A stretch of DNA of 64,000 bases from positions 33,069 to 97,068 of the forward strand of contig CAVVTP010000020.1 in assembly GCA_963751165.1 (NCBI GenBank). The letters run 5' to 3'. How positions within the stretch are numbered: the stretch's first letter is position 1; each line of letters begins with the position of its first letter. Shown piece by piece: positions 45,079 through 54,022 of this stretch. The notes under the pieces are model-generated. The model was not told the DNA's origin. It did no database searches and saw only the letters and a list, made by a program, of their open reading frames with translations. The position numbers and the translations under genes were made by a program. This DNA comes from Roseiarcus sp963751165. GTDB taxonomy: Bacteria > Pseudomonadota > Alphaproteobacteria > Rhizobiales > Beijerinckiaceae.

Positions 45079-47391
45079 ATGGCGAACACCATACCAGGCG
45101 ACGTTTCCGCGCGAGCCGGCGAATTGCCGGACGAGATGTATATCGCCTTTGTCGACGGCCTTGTGGCCGATGTCGTTCCAGTGTTCTTTTCGGCTGTCGC
45201 CGTATCTTGCGGCGAGATCGCTGCCGCGGTGTCCGCCAGGAACTTGGTCCTGTTGAGTGGCGCGACCGCGCCACTGTTCGTCGCCGCAGTTCGCCTGTAT
45301 TTCCTTGACATTCACTCACAGTCTATTCCAAGCGCCACCGTAGAGATCGCCCGCAAACAAGAATGGATATTCTCCTTGGGCGCACTGGCAAGTCTCTCGG
45401 CCCTTTCGATTTGGACATTTCTTGCGTTCTGCCTTACGCAGAATAGCTTCACCCAGTTCTTGGGCGTGTCGATGACGACCGCGTACGCTTTCAACTTGAT
45501 GTCACGCAGCTATGCGACTTATCGGGGGGTGAATTGTCAACTCGTTGTCGGCTTCGTTCCGCTCAGCTTCGCGATGATCGTGGCCGGCGGCTGGTACCCG
45601 TCGGCGATCCTCGTGGGCATACTTCCGCTCGCGCTCTACATGAAAGGCTACTCGAACCGTTTGAGAGCCAATTTCATGGCGGTGGTCGCGGCCCAGCAGC
45701 GCGCGGCCACTCTGGCTGCGCGCCTGGACACGGCGCTCAACAACATGTCTCACGGCCTGTGCATGGTCGATGCGCTTGGACGCCTCATCCTAACGAATGA
45801 TCAAGCGCTCAAGATTTTTGGCGTTCGCCCGGGGCGCGATCTTGTCGGCGAGAACGTGGGTTCTATCCTCCGAGGCCTCAGCCAGAACGGCGTTATCGCG
45901 CAGGCGCAACTGAACCGCCTAGCTCAAGCCCTTTTTCGCGACGACGAGGACGGGGCCGATTTCGTCGTTCCGCTTGAAACCAGGGATGGGCGGGCGTTCG
46001 AAGTCACGGTCCATCGCATGAAAAGCGAGGGCTCCGTGGTCGTCATTCAGGACGTCACGGAACGTCGCAACGCGCAGAACGAGATCAATCGAATGGCTCG
46101 GTTCGATGCGGTCACGGACCTTCCGAACCGCCGGTGCTTCGAGGAGGAACTCGCCCTCGCGCTTCGGTCCGACCGGCCGACGGCCGAGCTCACCGTGATG
46201 TTTCTCGATCTGGACAATTTCAAGCAAGTCAACGACAGCCTCGGCCACGCAACCGGCGACAAGCTCTTGGCGGAGATCGCGCGCCAACTCGGCGGGATCG
46301 TCGGCCCGCGCGACCTGGTCGCCCGATGGGGCGGCGATGAGTTCGTCATCCTCCACCGCCATAGCGGGGGGCAGACCGACACTCCCGCGCTCGCCCGGCG
46401 CATCATCGAAAAGATCGGCCGAGCGGTCGTCGTCGACGGCAGCGAGGTTATCGTCGGCGCCAGCATCGGGACCGCCTCGGCGCCTGACGACGGGACGACG
46501 CCGGACGTACTTTTGTCCAAAGCGGATATCGCGCTCTATGCGGCGAAGGCGGACGGGCGCCGCGGCTGGCGCGCCTTTGAACGAGAGATGGACACGAAGA
46601 TCCAGGTGCGCCGGCTGGTCGAGCTCGAATTGCGCATCGCGGTCGCCAACGGCGCGATCGACGTCCATTTCCAGCCGATCGTCGACGTCCGGACCCGCAG
46701 GATCGTCTCGTTCGAAGCGCTTGCCCGCTGGCGCCATCCGGTGCGGGGCGCCGTCTCGCCAGCCGAGTTCATTCCGATCGTCGAGGAAATCGGGCTCATG
46801 GAGGAGTTCGGGGCATGCGTCCTGTGGCGCGCCTGCGAGGCCTGCGCTTCATGGCCGGACGGCGTCAGTGTCTCAGTAAATCTCTCTCCGTCGCAGTTTC
46901 GCAGTGGAAACATCGAGGCGATCGTCGACCGCGCGCTGAACGCGACAAACCTACGCCCTGATCGGCTCGACCTCGAAATAACCGAGTCGACCCTGCTCGA
47001 CGATCGCGGCGACGCGCGGCGTACGCTCGAGGCTCTTCGCGGCCGCGGCTGCCGGATTTCACTCGACGACTTCGGCACCGGCTATTCGAGCCTGAGCTAT
47101 CTTCTGAGCTTCCCGCTCGACCGGGTCAAAATCGACCGCTCCTTCACCATGGGGCTTGGCATCCAGGAGCGCGCCTCGATTCTGGTCGAAAGCGTCGCCG
47201 CGATGAGCCGCAAACTCGGCATGACCGTGCTTATCGAAGGCGTCGAGACGGAACGGCAAATGCGGATGATCGAGCAGCTGGGGACGATCGCCGAGGTGCA
47301 GGGCTTCCTGTTCAGCCCGCCGGTCGCCCGGCCGGACGCTCTTGCGCTCGTCGCGAGTGGCACGCGCCCTGGCCGGGCCGTCGCCGCCTAA
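45079..47391 (+). CDS. Membrane GGDEF-EAL cyclic-di-GMP signalling protein with PAS domain
   Basis: 770 residues from ATG 45079. The N-terminal ~190 residues contain about five hydrophobic helices, a membrane sensor or anchor. A PAS domain covers about 205-330 (ALNNMSHGLCMVDALGRL). The GGDEF domain (about 340-500) has the intact active motif RWGGDEFV. The EAL domain (about 515-765) has SFEALARWRHP, with metal/catalytic residues in LEITESTL, DDFGTGYSS and LIEGVET. Both synthesis and breakdown of c-di-GMP are possible from sequence. It ends 4 bp from the convergent TlpA-like gene. Confidence 0.93.
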   Translation: MANTIPGDVSARAGELPDEMYIAFVDGLVADVVPVFFSAVAVSCGEIAAAVSARNLVLLSGATAPLFVAAVRLYFLDIHSQSIPSATVEIARKQEWIFSLGALASLSALSIWTFLAFCLTQNSFTQFLGVSMTTAYAFNLMSRSYATYRGVNCQLVVGFVPLSFAMIVAGGWYPSAILVGILPLALYMKGYSNRLRANFMAVVAAQQRAATLAARLDTALNNMSHGLCMVDALGRLILTNDQALKIFGVRPGRDLVGENVGSILRGLSQNGVIAQAQLNRLAQALFRDDEDGADFVVPLETRDGRAFEVTVHRMKSEGSVVVIQDVTERRNAQNEINRMARFDAVTDLPNRRCFEEELALALRSDRPTAELTVMFLDLDNFKQVNDSLGHATGDKLLAEIARQLGGIVGPRDLVARWGGDEFVILHRHSGGQTDTPALARRIIEKIGRAVVVDGSEVIVGASIGTASAPDDGTTPDVLLSKADIALYAAKADGRRGWRAFEREMDTKIQVRRLVELELRIAVANGAIDVHFQPIVDVRTRRIVSFEALARWRHPVRGAVSPAEFIPIVEEIGLMEEFGACVLWRACEACASWPDGVSVSVNLSPSQFRSGNIEAIVDRALNATNLRPDRLDLEITESTLLDDRGDARRTLEALRGRGCRISLDDFGTGYSSLSYLLSFPLDRVKIDRSFTMGLGIQERASILVESVAAMSRKLGMTVLIEGVETERQMRMIEQLGTIAEVQGFLFSPPVARPDALALVASGTRPGRAVAA

Positions 47392-47395
47392 CGGC

Positions 47396-48043
47396 TCAGC
47401 CGCCCTTCAATGCGCCGACGAGCGCCTCGGCGTCGGCCGAATCCCATTTCACCGCTCCGGCAGCCGCCCCGACCTCGCAGCCGTCCTTGTCGATCAGCAT
47501 CGTCACCGGCAAGCCGAGCGCCTTGCCGCCCTTGCGCAGGGTCTCGAAAGCGTCGCCGCTCGGATCGGCGTAGCGCGCCAGAGCCTTTACGCCGACGCCG
47601 TCGAGGAAGGCGGTCCGGCGCTCGAGGCGAGCCGTATCGACATTGACCGCCACGACCTCGAAGCCCGGCCCGCCGGCCCGGGCCTCGAGCCGGTCGAGCG
47701 CCGGCATCTCGGCGCGACAGGGCACGCACCATGTCGCCCACAGGTTCAAGAGCAATGCACGGCCTCGGAAATCGGCGAGCGTCGCCTGGGACCCGTCGGC
47801 GCGCTCGAACGCGAGCGGAAGGGCCTCGGTCGGCTCGGACGCGATCGTGACCGCGGCGACGTCGCCCTTCGCGAGCGGCGCTAGCTTCGCCGCCAGCGCT
47901 TTCGAGGTTGCCGGACAGGCGCCCGCGACCTTGCCGGCCGGCGCGAGCGTCCCGTATAGGACGGCGCCGGCGACGAGAACCGCAATGACGCCGAGCGCTG
48001 CCGGCAGGAGAAGCCTGCGTGGCGGGTTTCCTTTTGTGGTCAT
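47396..48043 (-). CDS. TlpA/ResA-like thiol:disulfide oxidoreductase
   Basis: 215 residues from ATG 48043. A short basic start and one helix (LLPAALGVIAVLVAGAVLYG) anchor it in the inner membrane with a periplasmic thioredoxin domain. The active site is WATWCVPCRAEMPAL, and the cis-Pro is in GLPVTMLID. It likely reduces disulfides for cytochrome c or copper-protein maturation. The position divergent from argH, 27 bp apart, is a common arrangement in Rhizobiales. Confidence 0.9.
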   Translation of the reverse strand: MTTKGNPPRRLLLPAALGVIAVLVAGAVLYGTLAPAGKVAGACPATSKALAAKLAPLAKGDVAAVTIASEPTEALPLAFERADGSQATLADFRGRALLLNLWATWCVPCRAEMPALDRLEARAGGPGFEVVAVNVDTARLERRTAFLDGVGVKALARYADPSGDAFETLRKGGKALGLPVTMLIDKDGCEVGAAAGAVKWDSADAEALVGALKGG

Positions 48044-48070
48044 TCTCGAACCATCCGGGGCGAAAATCTC

Positions 48071-49456
48071 ATGAGCAACGCGATGTGGGGCGGCCGGTTC
48101 GCCGCCGGCCCGGCCGAGATCATGGAGGAGATCAACGCCTCGATCGACTTCGACCGGAAGCTCGCCGTCCAGGATATCGCAGGATCCCAAGCGCACGTCG
48201 CGATGCTCGCGCGCCAAGGTATCGTCGAGGCCGCCGACGCGGAGGCCATCGCCAAGGGTCTCGCCGAAGTCAAGGGCGAAATCGAGGCAGGGACCTTCGT
48301 ATTCTCGCGTGCTCTCGAGGACATCCACATGAACGTCGAGAGCCGGCTCGCCGAAATCGTCGGCCCTCCTGCGGGCCGGCTACATACGGCGCGCTCGCGA
48401 AACGACCAGATCGCGGTCGATTTCCGCTTGTGGGTGCGTGATACGATCGACGCGCTGATCCTCGAGATCGCGGAGCTGCAGAAGGCCCTTGCCACCCGCG
48501 CGTTGGACTCGGCCAGCATGGTGATGCCGGGCTTCACCCATCTCCAGCCGGCCCAACCCGTCACCTTTGGTCATCACCTGCTTGCCTATGTCGAGATGCT
48601 CGGGCGCGACGCCGGGCGCTTCCGCGACGCGCGGCAGCGCCTCAACGAATGTCCGCTCGGCGCGGCGGCGCTGGCCGGGACATCGTTCCCTATTGATCGC
48701 GAGATGACGGCTAAGGCGCTTGGCTTCGACCGTCCGACCGCGAATTCGCTCGACAGTGTGGCCGACCGCGACTTTGCCCTCGAAGCCCTCAGCGCGGCGG
48801 TGATTGCGGCGACCCATCTTTCGCGGTTCGCTGAGGAGATCGTGCTGTGGACGACGCCGCAGTTCAGCTTCGTGAGGCTTAGCGACGCCTTCTCGACCGG
48901 TTCCTCCATCATGCCGCAGAAGCGCAATCCGGACGCTGCGGAGCTGGTGCGCGGCAAGACGGGCCGCGTGTTCGGAGCGCTCGCTGGCCTCGTCACGGTG
49001 ATGAAGGGCCTGCCGCTCGCCTATTCGAAGGACATGCAGGAAGACAAGGAGGGGGTGTTCGACGCGCTCGAGACGCTCTCGCTCTGCCTCGCCGCGACGA
49101 CCGGCATGGTCAGGGACATGATTCCCGACGCGAAGCGGATGAAGGCGGCGGCCGGCGCCGGCTACGCCACCGCGACCGACCTCGCCGACTGGCTTGTCAG
49201 AACCCTGAAAATGCCGTTCCGCGAGGCGCATCACGTCACAGGCCGTATCGTGGCGCTCGCCGCCGAGCGTGGGCTTCCGCTTGAGAAGCTTCCGCTCGAG
49301 GCGATGCAAAACGTCGAGCCGCGCATCACCGAGGACGCCCTGCAGGTGCTTGGGGTCGAGCGCTCGGTCAGGAGCCGCACCTCTTACGGCGGCGCGGCGC
49401 CCGCCAGCGTCCGGCGGCAAGCAAAGCTTTGGCTGAAGCGTCTCGGCGCGGAATGA
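48071..49456 (+). CDS. argH: Argininosuccinate lyase
   Basis: 461 residues, full length. Family marks are MWGGRF at the start, DIHMNVESRL, TARSRNDQIAVDFRLW, PGFTHLQPAQPVTFGHH with the catalytic His, and the signature GSSIMPQKRNPD. The catalytic Ser loop lies there. It splits argininosuccinate to arginine and fumarate, the last step of arginine synthesis. The gene appears intact. Confidence 0.97.
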   Translation: MSNAMWGGRFAAGPAEIMEEINASIDFDRKLAVQDIAGSQAHVAMLARQGIVEAADAEAIAKGLAEVKGEIEAGTFVFSRALEDIHMNVESRLAEIVGPPAGRLHTARSRNDQIAVDFRLWVRDTIDALILEIAELQKALATRALDSASMVMPGFTHLQPAQPVTFGHHLLAYVEMLGRDAGRFRDARQRLNECPLGAAALAGTSFPIDREMTAKALGFDRPTANSLDSVADRDFALEALSAAVIAATHLSRFAEEIVLWTTPQFSFVRLSDAFSTGSSIMPQKRNPDAAELVRGKTGRVFGALAGLVTVMKGLPLAYSKDMQEDKEGVFDALETLSLCLAATTGMVRDMIPDAKRMKAAAGAGYATATDLADWLVRTLKMPFREAHHVTGRIVALAAERGLPLEKLPLEAMQNVEPRITEDALQVLGVERSVRSRTSYGGAAPASVRRQAKLWLKRLGAE

Positions 49457-49625
49457 GACGCAGCGGTGAGGATGGCCCGATCCTGTCGAGAGCGCAAGAG
49501 TGGCGACAGAAGGGGATTGGGGTTGCGTGAACGCATAAGAGCCTATAACGCGACCCCGGGGACGAAACGCGGTCGTTTGACACGGCCGTGAAAGGGCAGA
49601 GTCTGTCACAACGTGGAGTTCAACG

Positions 49626-49985
49626 ATGAAATTCGTGATGCCGCTTTTCGCGGCGGCGATACTTTGCGCCGGCGCGGCGCAGGCGCAGGTCGAATTGAAA
49701 ACCTATGCGGACGCCAATGGCAACCTCGACGTCCAGGCGTTGACCTGCGCGCAACTGGCCAACACCTTCCAGGAAGACGCCGACTTCATGACCGTCTGGT
49801 ATAGCGGCTGGTACAACGGCCTGGCGAACTATAGCAAGCTGAAGGTCGACCGCGCGAAGGAGCTCGAGCACCGGGTGATCGTGTATTGCAAGGCGCATCC
49901 GGATGTGAAGGTCATCAAAGCGATGGATATCAACATCAAGCAAATGCGCAAGGAGCTCGGCATCAAGGTCAACGACGAGCAATAA
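49626..49985 (+). CDS. HdeA/HdeB-like periplasmic acid-stress protein (copy 1)
   Basis: 119 residues with a signal peptide ending A-Q-A near residue 20. The mature domain has the HdeA pattern: a Cys in LTCAQLANTFQEDADF, W-Y-S-G-W-Y-N-G, and the second Cys in HRVIVYCKAHP, which would form the single disulfide of this family. HdeA proteins act as acid-activated chaperones in the periplasm. A GTGGAG site precedes the start. A paralogue follows 99 bp later. Confidence 0.85.
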   Translation: MKFVMPLFAAAILCAGAAQAQVELKTYADANGNLDVQALTCAQLANTFQEDADFMTVWYSGWYNGLANYSKLKVDRAKELEHRVIVYCKAHPDVKVIKAMDINIKQMRKELGIKVNDEQ

Positions 49986-50084
49986 ACATCGTCGACCTTT
50001 GCCGGTTAATCGCCAGGGTGTATCGGATCGGGCGCGACTGGCGCCTGAAATGTTTAATTCGCAAATGGGAAGAAGAGGGAAGCA

Positions 50085-50462
50085 ATGATCTCCTCAAAAA
50101 GGTATCGCGGCGCTCGCAATGATTTGCGTGTTACGCTCATCGCCGTAGCCGCGCTGGTCGCGTCGGCTTCGGCGTCGCGGGCACAGGTCGAACTGAAGAC
50201 CTATATGGATGCGAAGGGTTATCTCAACGTGCGGGCGCTGACCTGCGCGCAACTGGCCAACACCTACCAGGAAGACGCCGACTTCCTTGGCGCTTGGTAC
50301 AGCGGCTGGTGGAACGGCCACCTGAAAAGGCATTCCATCAACATCGATCGCGCCAAGCAGGGCATTCACGAAGTCATCGTCTATTGCAAGGCCAATCCTA
50401 ATGCGAAGGTCGTCGACGCGGTCGACGCCTATGTGAAGAAGGTTCAGCAGGGAGGGCAATGA
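50085..50462 (+). CDS. HdeA/HdeB-like periplasmic protein (copy 2)
   Basis: 125 residues, with a longer basic signal peptide (RVTLIAVAALVASASASRAQ). The mature part is close to copy 1: VELKTYMDAKG, LTCAQLANTYQEDADF, WYSGWWNG and VIVYCKANP, with both Cys kept. The pair is a tandem duplication with about half the mature residues identical by eye. A strong hairpin follows the gene. Confidence 0.85.
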   Translation: MISSKRYRGARNDLRVTLIAVAALVASASASRAQVELKTYMDAKGYLNVRALTCAQLANTYQEDADFLGAWYSGWWNGHLKRHSINIDRAKQGIHEVIVYCKANPNAKVVDAVDAYVKKVQQGGQ

Positions 50463-50473
50463 ACGAGACGCCA

Positions 50474-50510
50474 AAGGCTGCGCGCCGCGACACGCTGCGC
50501 GCAGCCTTCT
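50474..50510 (+). terminator. Terminator-like hairpin after the hdeA pair
   Basis: A perfect 12-bp stem, AAGGCTGCGCGC at 50474-50485 and GCGCGCAGCCTT at 50497-50508, closes an 11-nt loop. The arms end in A-A and T-T, but only a short T/C run follows, so it is a weaker intrinsic terminator. It lies 12 bp after the second hdeA-like stop and faces the convergent transporter gene. Confidence 0.65.
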
Positions 50511-50561
50511 CATCGCTGTCCACGGTCTGTGGCTGAATCAATCGGCATCTTGCGCTCGTCG

Positions 50562-51617
50562 CTAGCCTGCCTGTGCCTGACCCTTGCGTCGCAGACCCCG
50601 CTGCGATGGCCCCGTCGCCCCCGCAGTGATCAACGACAGCAGTAGGAGCGGGGTCGTCACCAGCGCCATGCCGAGGAAGAATCCGGGCCCCGAAATGAAC
50701 CGCAAATCCGCGACCCACCGCGACAGCGGCAAGGAGATCAGCGAGGCGAGCGGCGGGATCAAGAGGAAAAACATCGTCACGTAGCCGTTGTCGTCCTGGG
50801 TCGCTGTCAAGGCCGACTGATAAAGCACCCGGCCTGCCGCCGAGGCCGCCAGCGTTCCAGCAAGCAACAGCAGAATGGCCACAGTCGACTGCTCTGTCAG
50901 GTGGGACTGTCGGCCGAAGTCCGACATCACGAGCGCGACGGGGATCAAAACGATCGAGGATACGACGAAGTTGGCCGCGATGGCTGCCTGCTCGTCGAAC
51001 TTGGAAAACCACTTGAAGACCAACGTTCCGCTCAAGGCGAAGAATATCGGCATCGGAACGGCATAGATCCATCTACTGCGCATGATGCTTTCGAGCACGT
51101 CATCCAGAAGGACGTTGCGCGCGACGTCGATCTGGCTCCAGGCGACCGCCATTGCGCCGCAAAAAGCTGCGATGAAGCAACCGAAGAATACGATCGGCGA
51201 GGCCGAGGTCGATCGCTTCGAGACCACGTACGCGACCAGGGCCGCCCAAAACGGAGACAAGTTCAAGATGGCGGCGGTTATGATCGGATGGGCGCTGCTG
51301 AGGCCGATGTCGTAGAGCGCCAAGCCGATTACTCCGACGAAGAATACGACCGCCAGCCTGGGCCAATTGCGAATGTCGAGCAATATGGCGACGAAGTCGC
51401 GCCGCCTGTCGGCTCGCATGACCAGCACGGGGACCGACATCAGCAGCGCGCATTGGGTAAAGCCGAGGAAGTCGGTAGCACTCAGGTTCCTTGCCGCGAG
51501 GGCGGAGAACGGCTCCTGGACAGCCAGACATGTCGCGGTCGTAAGCGCGAGTACAGTTCCACGACGATAATCGGGGAGGCTCGCGGACGGCCCAGTCGCA
51601 ACGGCGCCTCGGGGCAT
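50562..51617 (-). CDS. EamA/DMT-family membrane transporter
   Basis: 351 residues from ATG 51617 (a GTG at 51620 is also possible), preceded by GGAGACGAGG. About ten hydrophobic helices in two halves follow the drug/metabolite transporter plan. Recognisable spots are ILNLSPFWAALVAYVV in the first half and DDNGYVTMFFLLIPPLASLISLPL in the second. The substrate is unknown; amino acids or small metabolites are typical. A short open frame overlaps its start upstream. Confidence 0.85.
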   Translation of the reverse strand: MPRGAVATGPSASLPDYRRGTVLALTTATCLAVQEPFSALAARNLSATDFLGFTQCALLMSVPVLVMRADRRRDFVAILLDIRNWPRLAVVFFVGVIGLALYDIGLSSAHPIITAAILNLSPFWAALVAYVVSKRSTSASPIVFFGCFIAAFCGAMAVAWSQIDVARNVLLDDVLESIMRSRWIYAVPMPIFFALSGTLVFKWFSKFDEQAAIAANFVVSSIVLIPVALVMSDFGRQSHLTEQSTVAILLLLAGTLAASAAGRVLYQSALTATQDDNGYVTMFFLLIPPLASLISLPLSRWVADLRFISGPGFFLGMALVTTPLLLLSLITAGATGPSQRGLRRKGQAQAG

Positions 51618-51805
51618 CACCTCGTCTCCTTGAGAGACGCAGAGGATGCGGTCACTCCGCCGCTAGGCGACGCGGGTGGGTACACGGGCGCCGAGAGGAG
51701 TTGCTCGATTGAGCGGGCAATCTTTATGACCTTGTCCATGGCGCTATGGATCCGGATAGCTAATATGATATGATCTGAACACTCGATTACAAGAATAGGC
51801 GCCAT
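51617..51805 (-). CDS. Possible small ORF coupled to the EamA gene
   Basis: 62 residues if it starts at ATG 51805, or 41 from the internal ATG (MDKVIKIARSIEQLL). It ends in TGATG, sharing bases with the transporter start, the arrangement seen in translational coupling. The sequence recalls no family and no strong ribosome site is visible before the first ATG. It may be a leader ORF or chance. Confidence 0.3.
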   Translation of the reverse strand: MAPILVIECSDHIILAIRIHSAMDKVIKIARSIEQLLSAPVYPPASPSGGVTASSASLKETR

Positions 51806-52030
51806 AAAATATTGTTTATAACATTTATTGTAATGGAGACCGTATCTGGATGTATGCGCGCCTATTCGCTAGAACAACGGCAAAACTGCCATGACGCAGG
51901 CAACGGAACATTGCGCTGCTTCAAAGAGGTCCGGCCACCTTTGGCAAGGGCAAAACGGCGGCTTGCGCTGACGGATCCGTTCGGCATAGCTGCAGCGCGG
52001 CAATTCGCAACAAGCGCTGGAGGTTCATCC
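51806..52030. other. AT-rich divergent promoter region
   Basis: The part 51765-51835 is very AT-rich for this genome (AATATTGTTTATAAC, ATTTATTGTAATGG) and sits between the divergent transporter and carbonic anhydrase genes. It is the obvious promoter candidate for both. The longer open frame before the anhydrase start lacks a ribosome site and any family match. Confidence 0.45.
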
Positions 52031-52633
52031 ATGGACCCGCTCATCGAAGGCTACCGGAAATTCCGCGCCGAGACATGGCCGGGCGAGCGGGCGCGCTACG
52101 AGGCTTTGGCTCATTGGGGCCAGAGCCCGGAGACGATGGTGATTGCCTGTTCGGACTCGCGCGTCGATCCTCAGACGGTGTTTGGCGCAGTTCCGGGCGA
52201 GCTTTTCGTCGTGCGCAACGTCGCGGCGCTCGTGCCGCGCTATGAGCCCGATGGCGCCTCGCACGGAACGAGCGCTGCGCTCGAATTTGGGGTGAAGGTG
52301 CTGAAAGTCGCCCGGCTTGTGGTGCTCGGCCACGGGCAATGCGGCGGCGTGCGGGCGATGGCTTATGGGCCGCCGCCTCAGGCGCGGGACTTCATCGCCT
52401 CGTGGGTCGAGATCGGCAAACCGGCGCTCGCCGCGGCGGGCGAGGAGCCGGAGGGGCGGCTTGGCCGGATCGAGGCGGAAGTGGTGCGCCTCTCGCTTGC
52501 CAACCTGTTGACCTTCCCTTGGATCGCCGAAGCGGCCTCGGCCGGGCGGCTCGCGTTGCAGGGCTACCTGTTCGACGTCCACACCGGCGTGCTAGCCCTC
52601 GTCGGCCCGGACGGGCTGGCGCCAGTCGAGTGA
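52031..52633 (+). CDS. Beta-class carbonic anhydrase
   Basis: 200 residues from ATG 52031, preceded by GGAGG. Zinc ligands and the Asp-Arg dyad are visible: Cys in IACSDSRVDP (dyad Asp and Arg next to it), then His and Cys in LGHGQCGGV. PGELFVVRNVAALVP is a family signature. It interconverts CO2 and bicarbonate in the cytoplasm. Bicarbonate could feed the biotin carboxylase elsewhere in the window, but the genes are not linked. Confidence 0.95.
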   Translation: MDPLIEGYRKFRAETWPGERARYEALAHWGQSPETMVIACSDSRVDPQTVFGAVPGELFVVRNVAALVPRYEPDGASHGTSAALEFGVKVLKVARLVVLGHGQCGGVRAMAYGPPPQARDFIASWVEIGKPALAAAGEEPEGRLGRIEAEVVRLSLANLLTFPWIAEAASAGRLALQGYLFDVHTGVLALVGPDGLAPVE

Positions 52634-52817
52634 TTTGAAAACTTCTCAGTCAGCCATCCAAGTCTTCAGCGACCGGGTTTGGTGAACTCCTCCCCCCTGC
52701 ACGCAAAAACAAGCGGTCTCGGCCACACGAACATAACGGGCAGCATGGATGCTTTGGCGGAAAGCCGGTCGAGAGACGCCCGCCGCGCCCAAAAACCATC
52801 CTGAGGTCAGCGAACGT

Positions 52818-53770
52818 TCAATCGCCGAGACCGCGTCGCAGTTTTTCGCCGCGTCCATTCAGGGAGGCTTCAACCCACTCGGCGACGACGGCCAGGCGCT
52901 TGATCTGGCCGCCCTGATAGGCACGCAGGAAAGTGTCGTAGTTCTTGAAGGACACGCACCCGTTCGAAATCGCCGTTCGGGCCGAGCATGTAGGGATGCG
53001 CCAAAAGTCCCGATCGGCCGAAGACGTCGTCGTCGCCGACAGGCGTCAACCGCAGCGCTTGCACGCCGTGAAAAAGCGAACTCTCTTAGCGTGAGTTCGT
53101 AGACGCCCGGCGGGGTTGGTCCCCGATCGCGCTCGCTCACGAAACGGGGATTATCCAATCTGTCGCCGAGACCCGAATGAGCTTCGAGTCTTGTTCCGTC
53201 CGGCAGATAAACGGTGTGGGCGGAGATGTCGTAGACGGCGGTCAATCTGTCGTAGCCCGCCGCTGGCCTTGCAATCGGCCCGATCCCCGCCGGGCGGGTC
53301 GGAGGCAAAGGCGCCTTATCGATTTGGGGGGCTTGCCGGATCGGCGGCGGCGCCCCCTCCCGCAACCGGAGCCCCGGTGAAACTACGGAAGGAGTGGGTT
53401 CGCCGTTCGTCTCGCGCGAAACATCCGGCCTGAAGGGAACCTGCTCGCGTTCCTGTGGCACGCCGATTTGTATCGGCGGTGCGCCAATCGTATTCGATTC
53501 GACTTCGGCCAAGGGCGGAAGCGTGACCGCCAGCGGCGGCAGGGCGGCGACGGCCTCCGGCGGCGGTGCGGACGGGCGCAGGAGGAGCGCGCCGACGAGC
53601 GCGACCCAAGCCAGAGCGAGGGCGCCAAGAACGATCTGAAGCCTGAGAGATCGAGCGGGGTTGAGGGAAATCCGGTTCAGGGTGGCGTCGAGACCCCCGG
53701 CTCCCGCGGCGAGCTTACCTTTCGGCGACGAAGAGACTCGGCCTGAGTTTGGACGTTGCTCGATGCTCAT
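52818..53770 (-). pseudogene. DUF2778 (Tlde1-like L,D-transpeptidase fold) protein, two frameshifts
   Basis: From ATG 53770: a cytoplasmic start, one membrane helix (RLQIVLGALALAWVALVGALLL) and a proline-rich linker. The domain begins YDISAHTVYLPDGTRLEAHSG and runs into GPTPPGVYELTLRE. Two one-base insertions follow. One at 53079-53080 must be removed to reach LFHGVQALRLTPVG and FGRSGLLAHPYMLGPNGD. One in the A3 run 52967-52969 must be removed to reach SNGCVSFKNYDTFL, with the catalytic Cys, ending at 52818. The restored product is ~316 residues. The domain family includes peptidoglycan-acting L,D-carboxypeptidase/transpeptidase-like proteins. Confidence 0.75.
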
Positions 53771-54022
53771 GGCGGCGCCCAACGGTTGAATGAAAACAGA
53801 ACGCCTATCTCTCAAAACAAATAGCCTGGAGCCGTGGCTCTGGCTGTGATGCGGATCACGCCGCTGACAACTCTATCGACGGATGACCGAGGCGGGCAGT
53901 TGGGGGTCATTCAAGGTCGGGTCGCAACGCGGAGGCCACGCCCAGCGTTGTTCCGCATGATTTTCTTTGCCGACAACGCGGACGGCGCGTTATGCGAGGC
54001 TGAGACACGGCCGGAGGTGCGG

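Noticed and set aside
51812..52030. A longer N-terminus for the carbonic anhydrase
   Set aside because: The upstream in-frame sequence has no ribosome site or family match, whereas ATG 52031 follows GGAGG and matches the usual start of the enzyme.
53771..54022. Cobalamin riboswitch upstream of bluB
   Set aside because: I could not find the conserved B12-box sequence or a plausible surrounding fold in the 250 bp before the gene.
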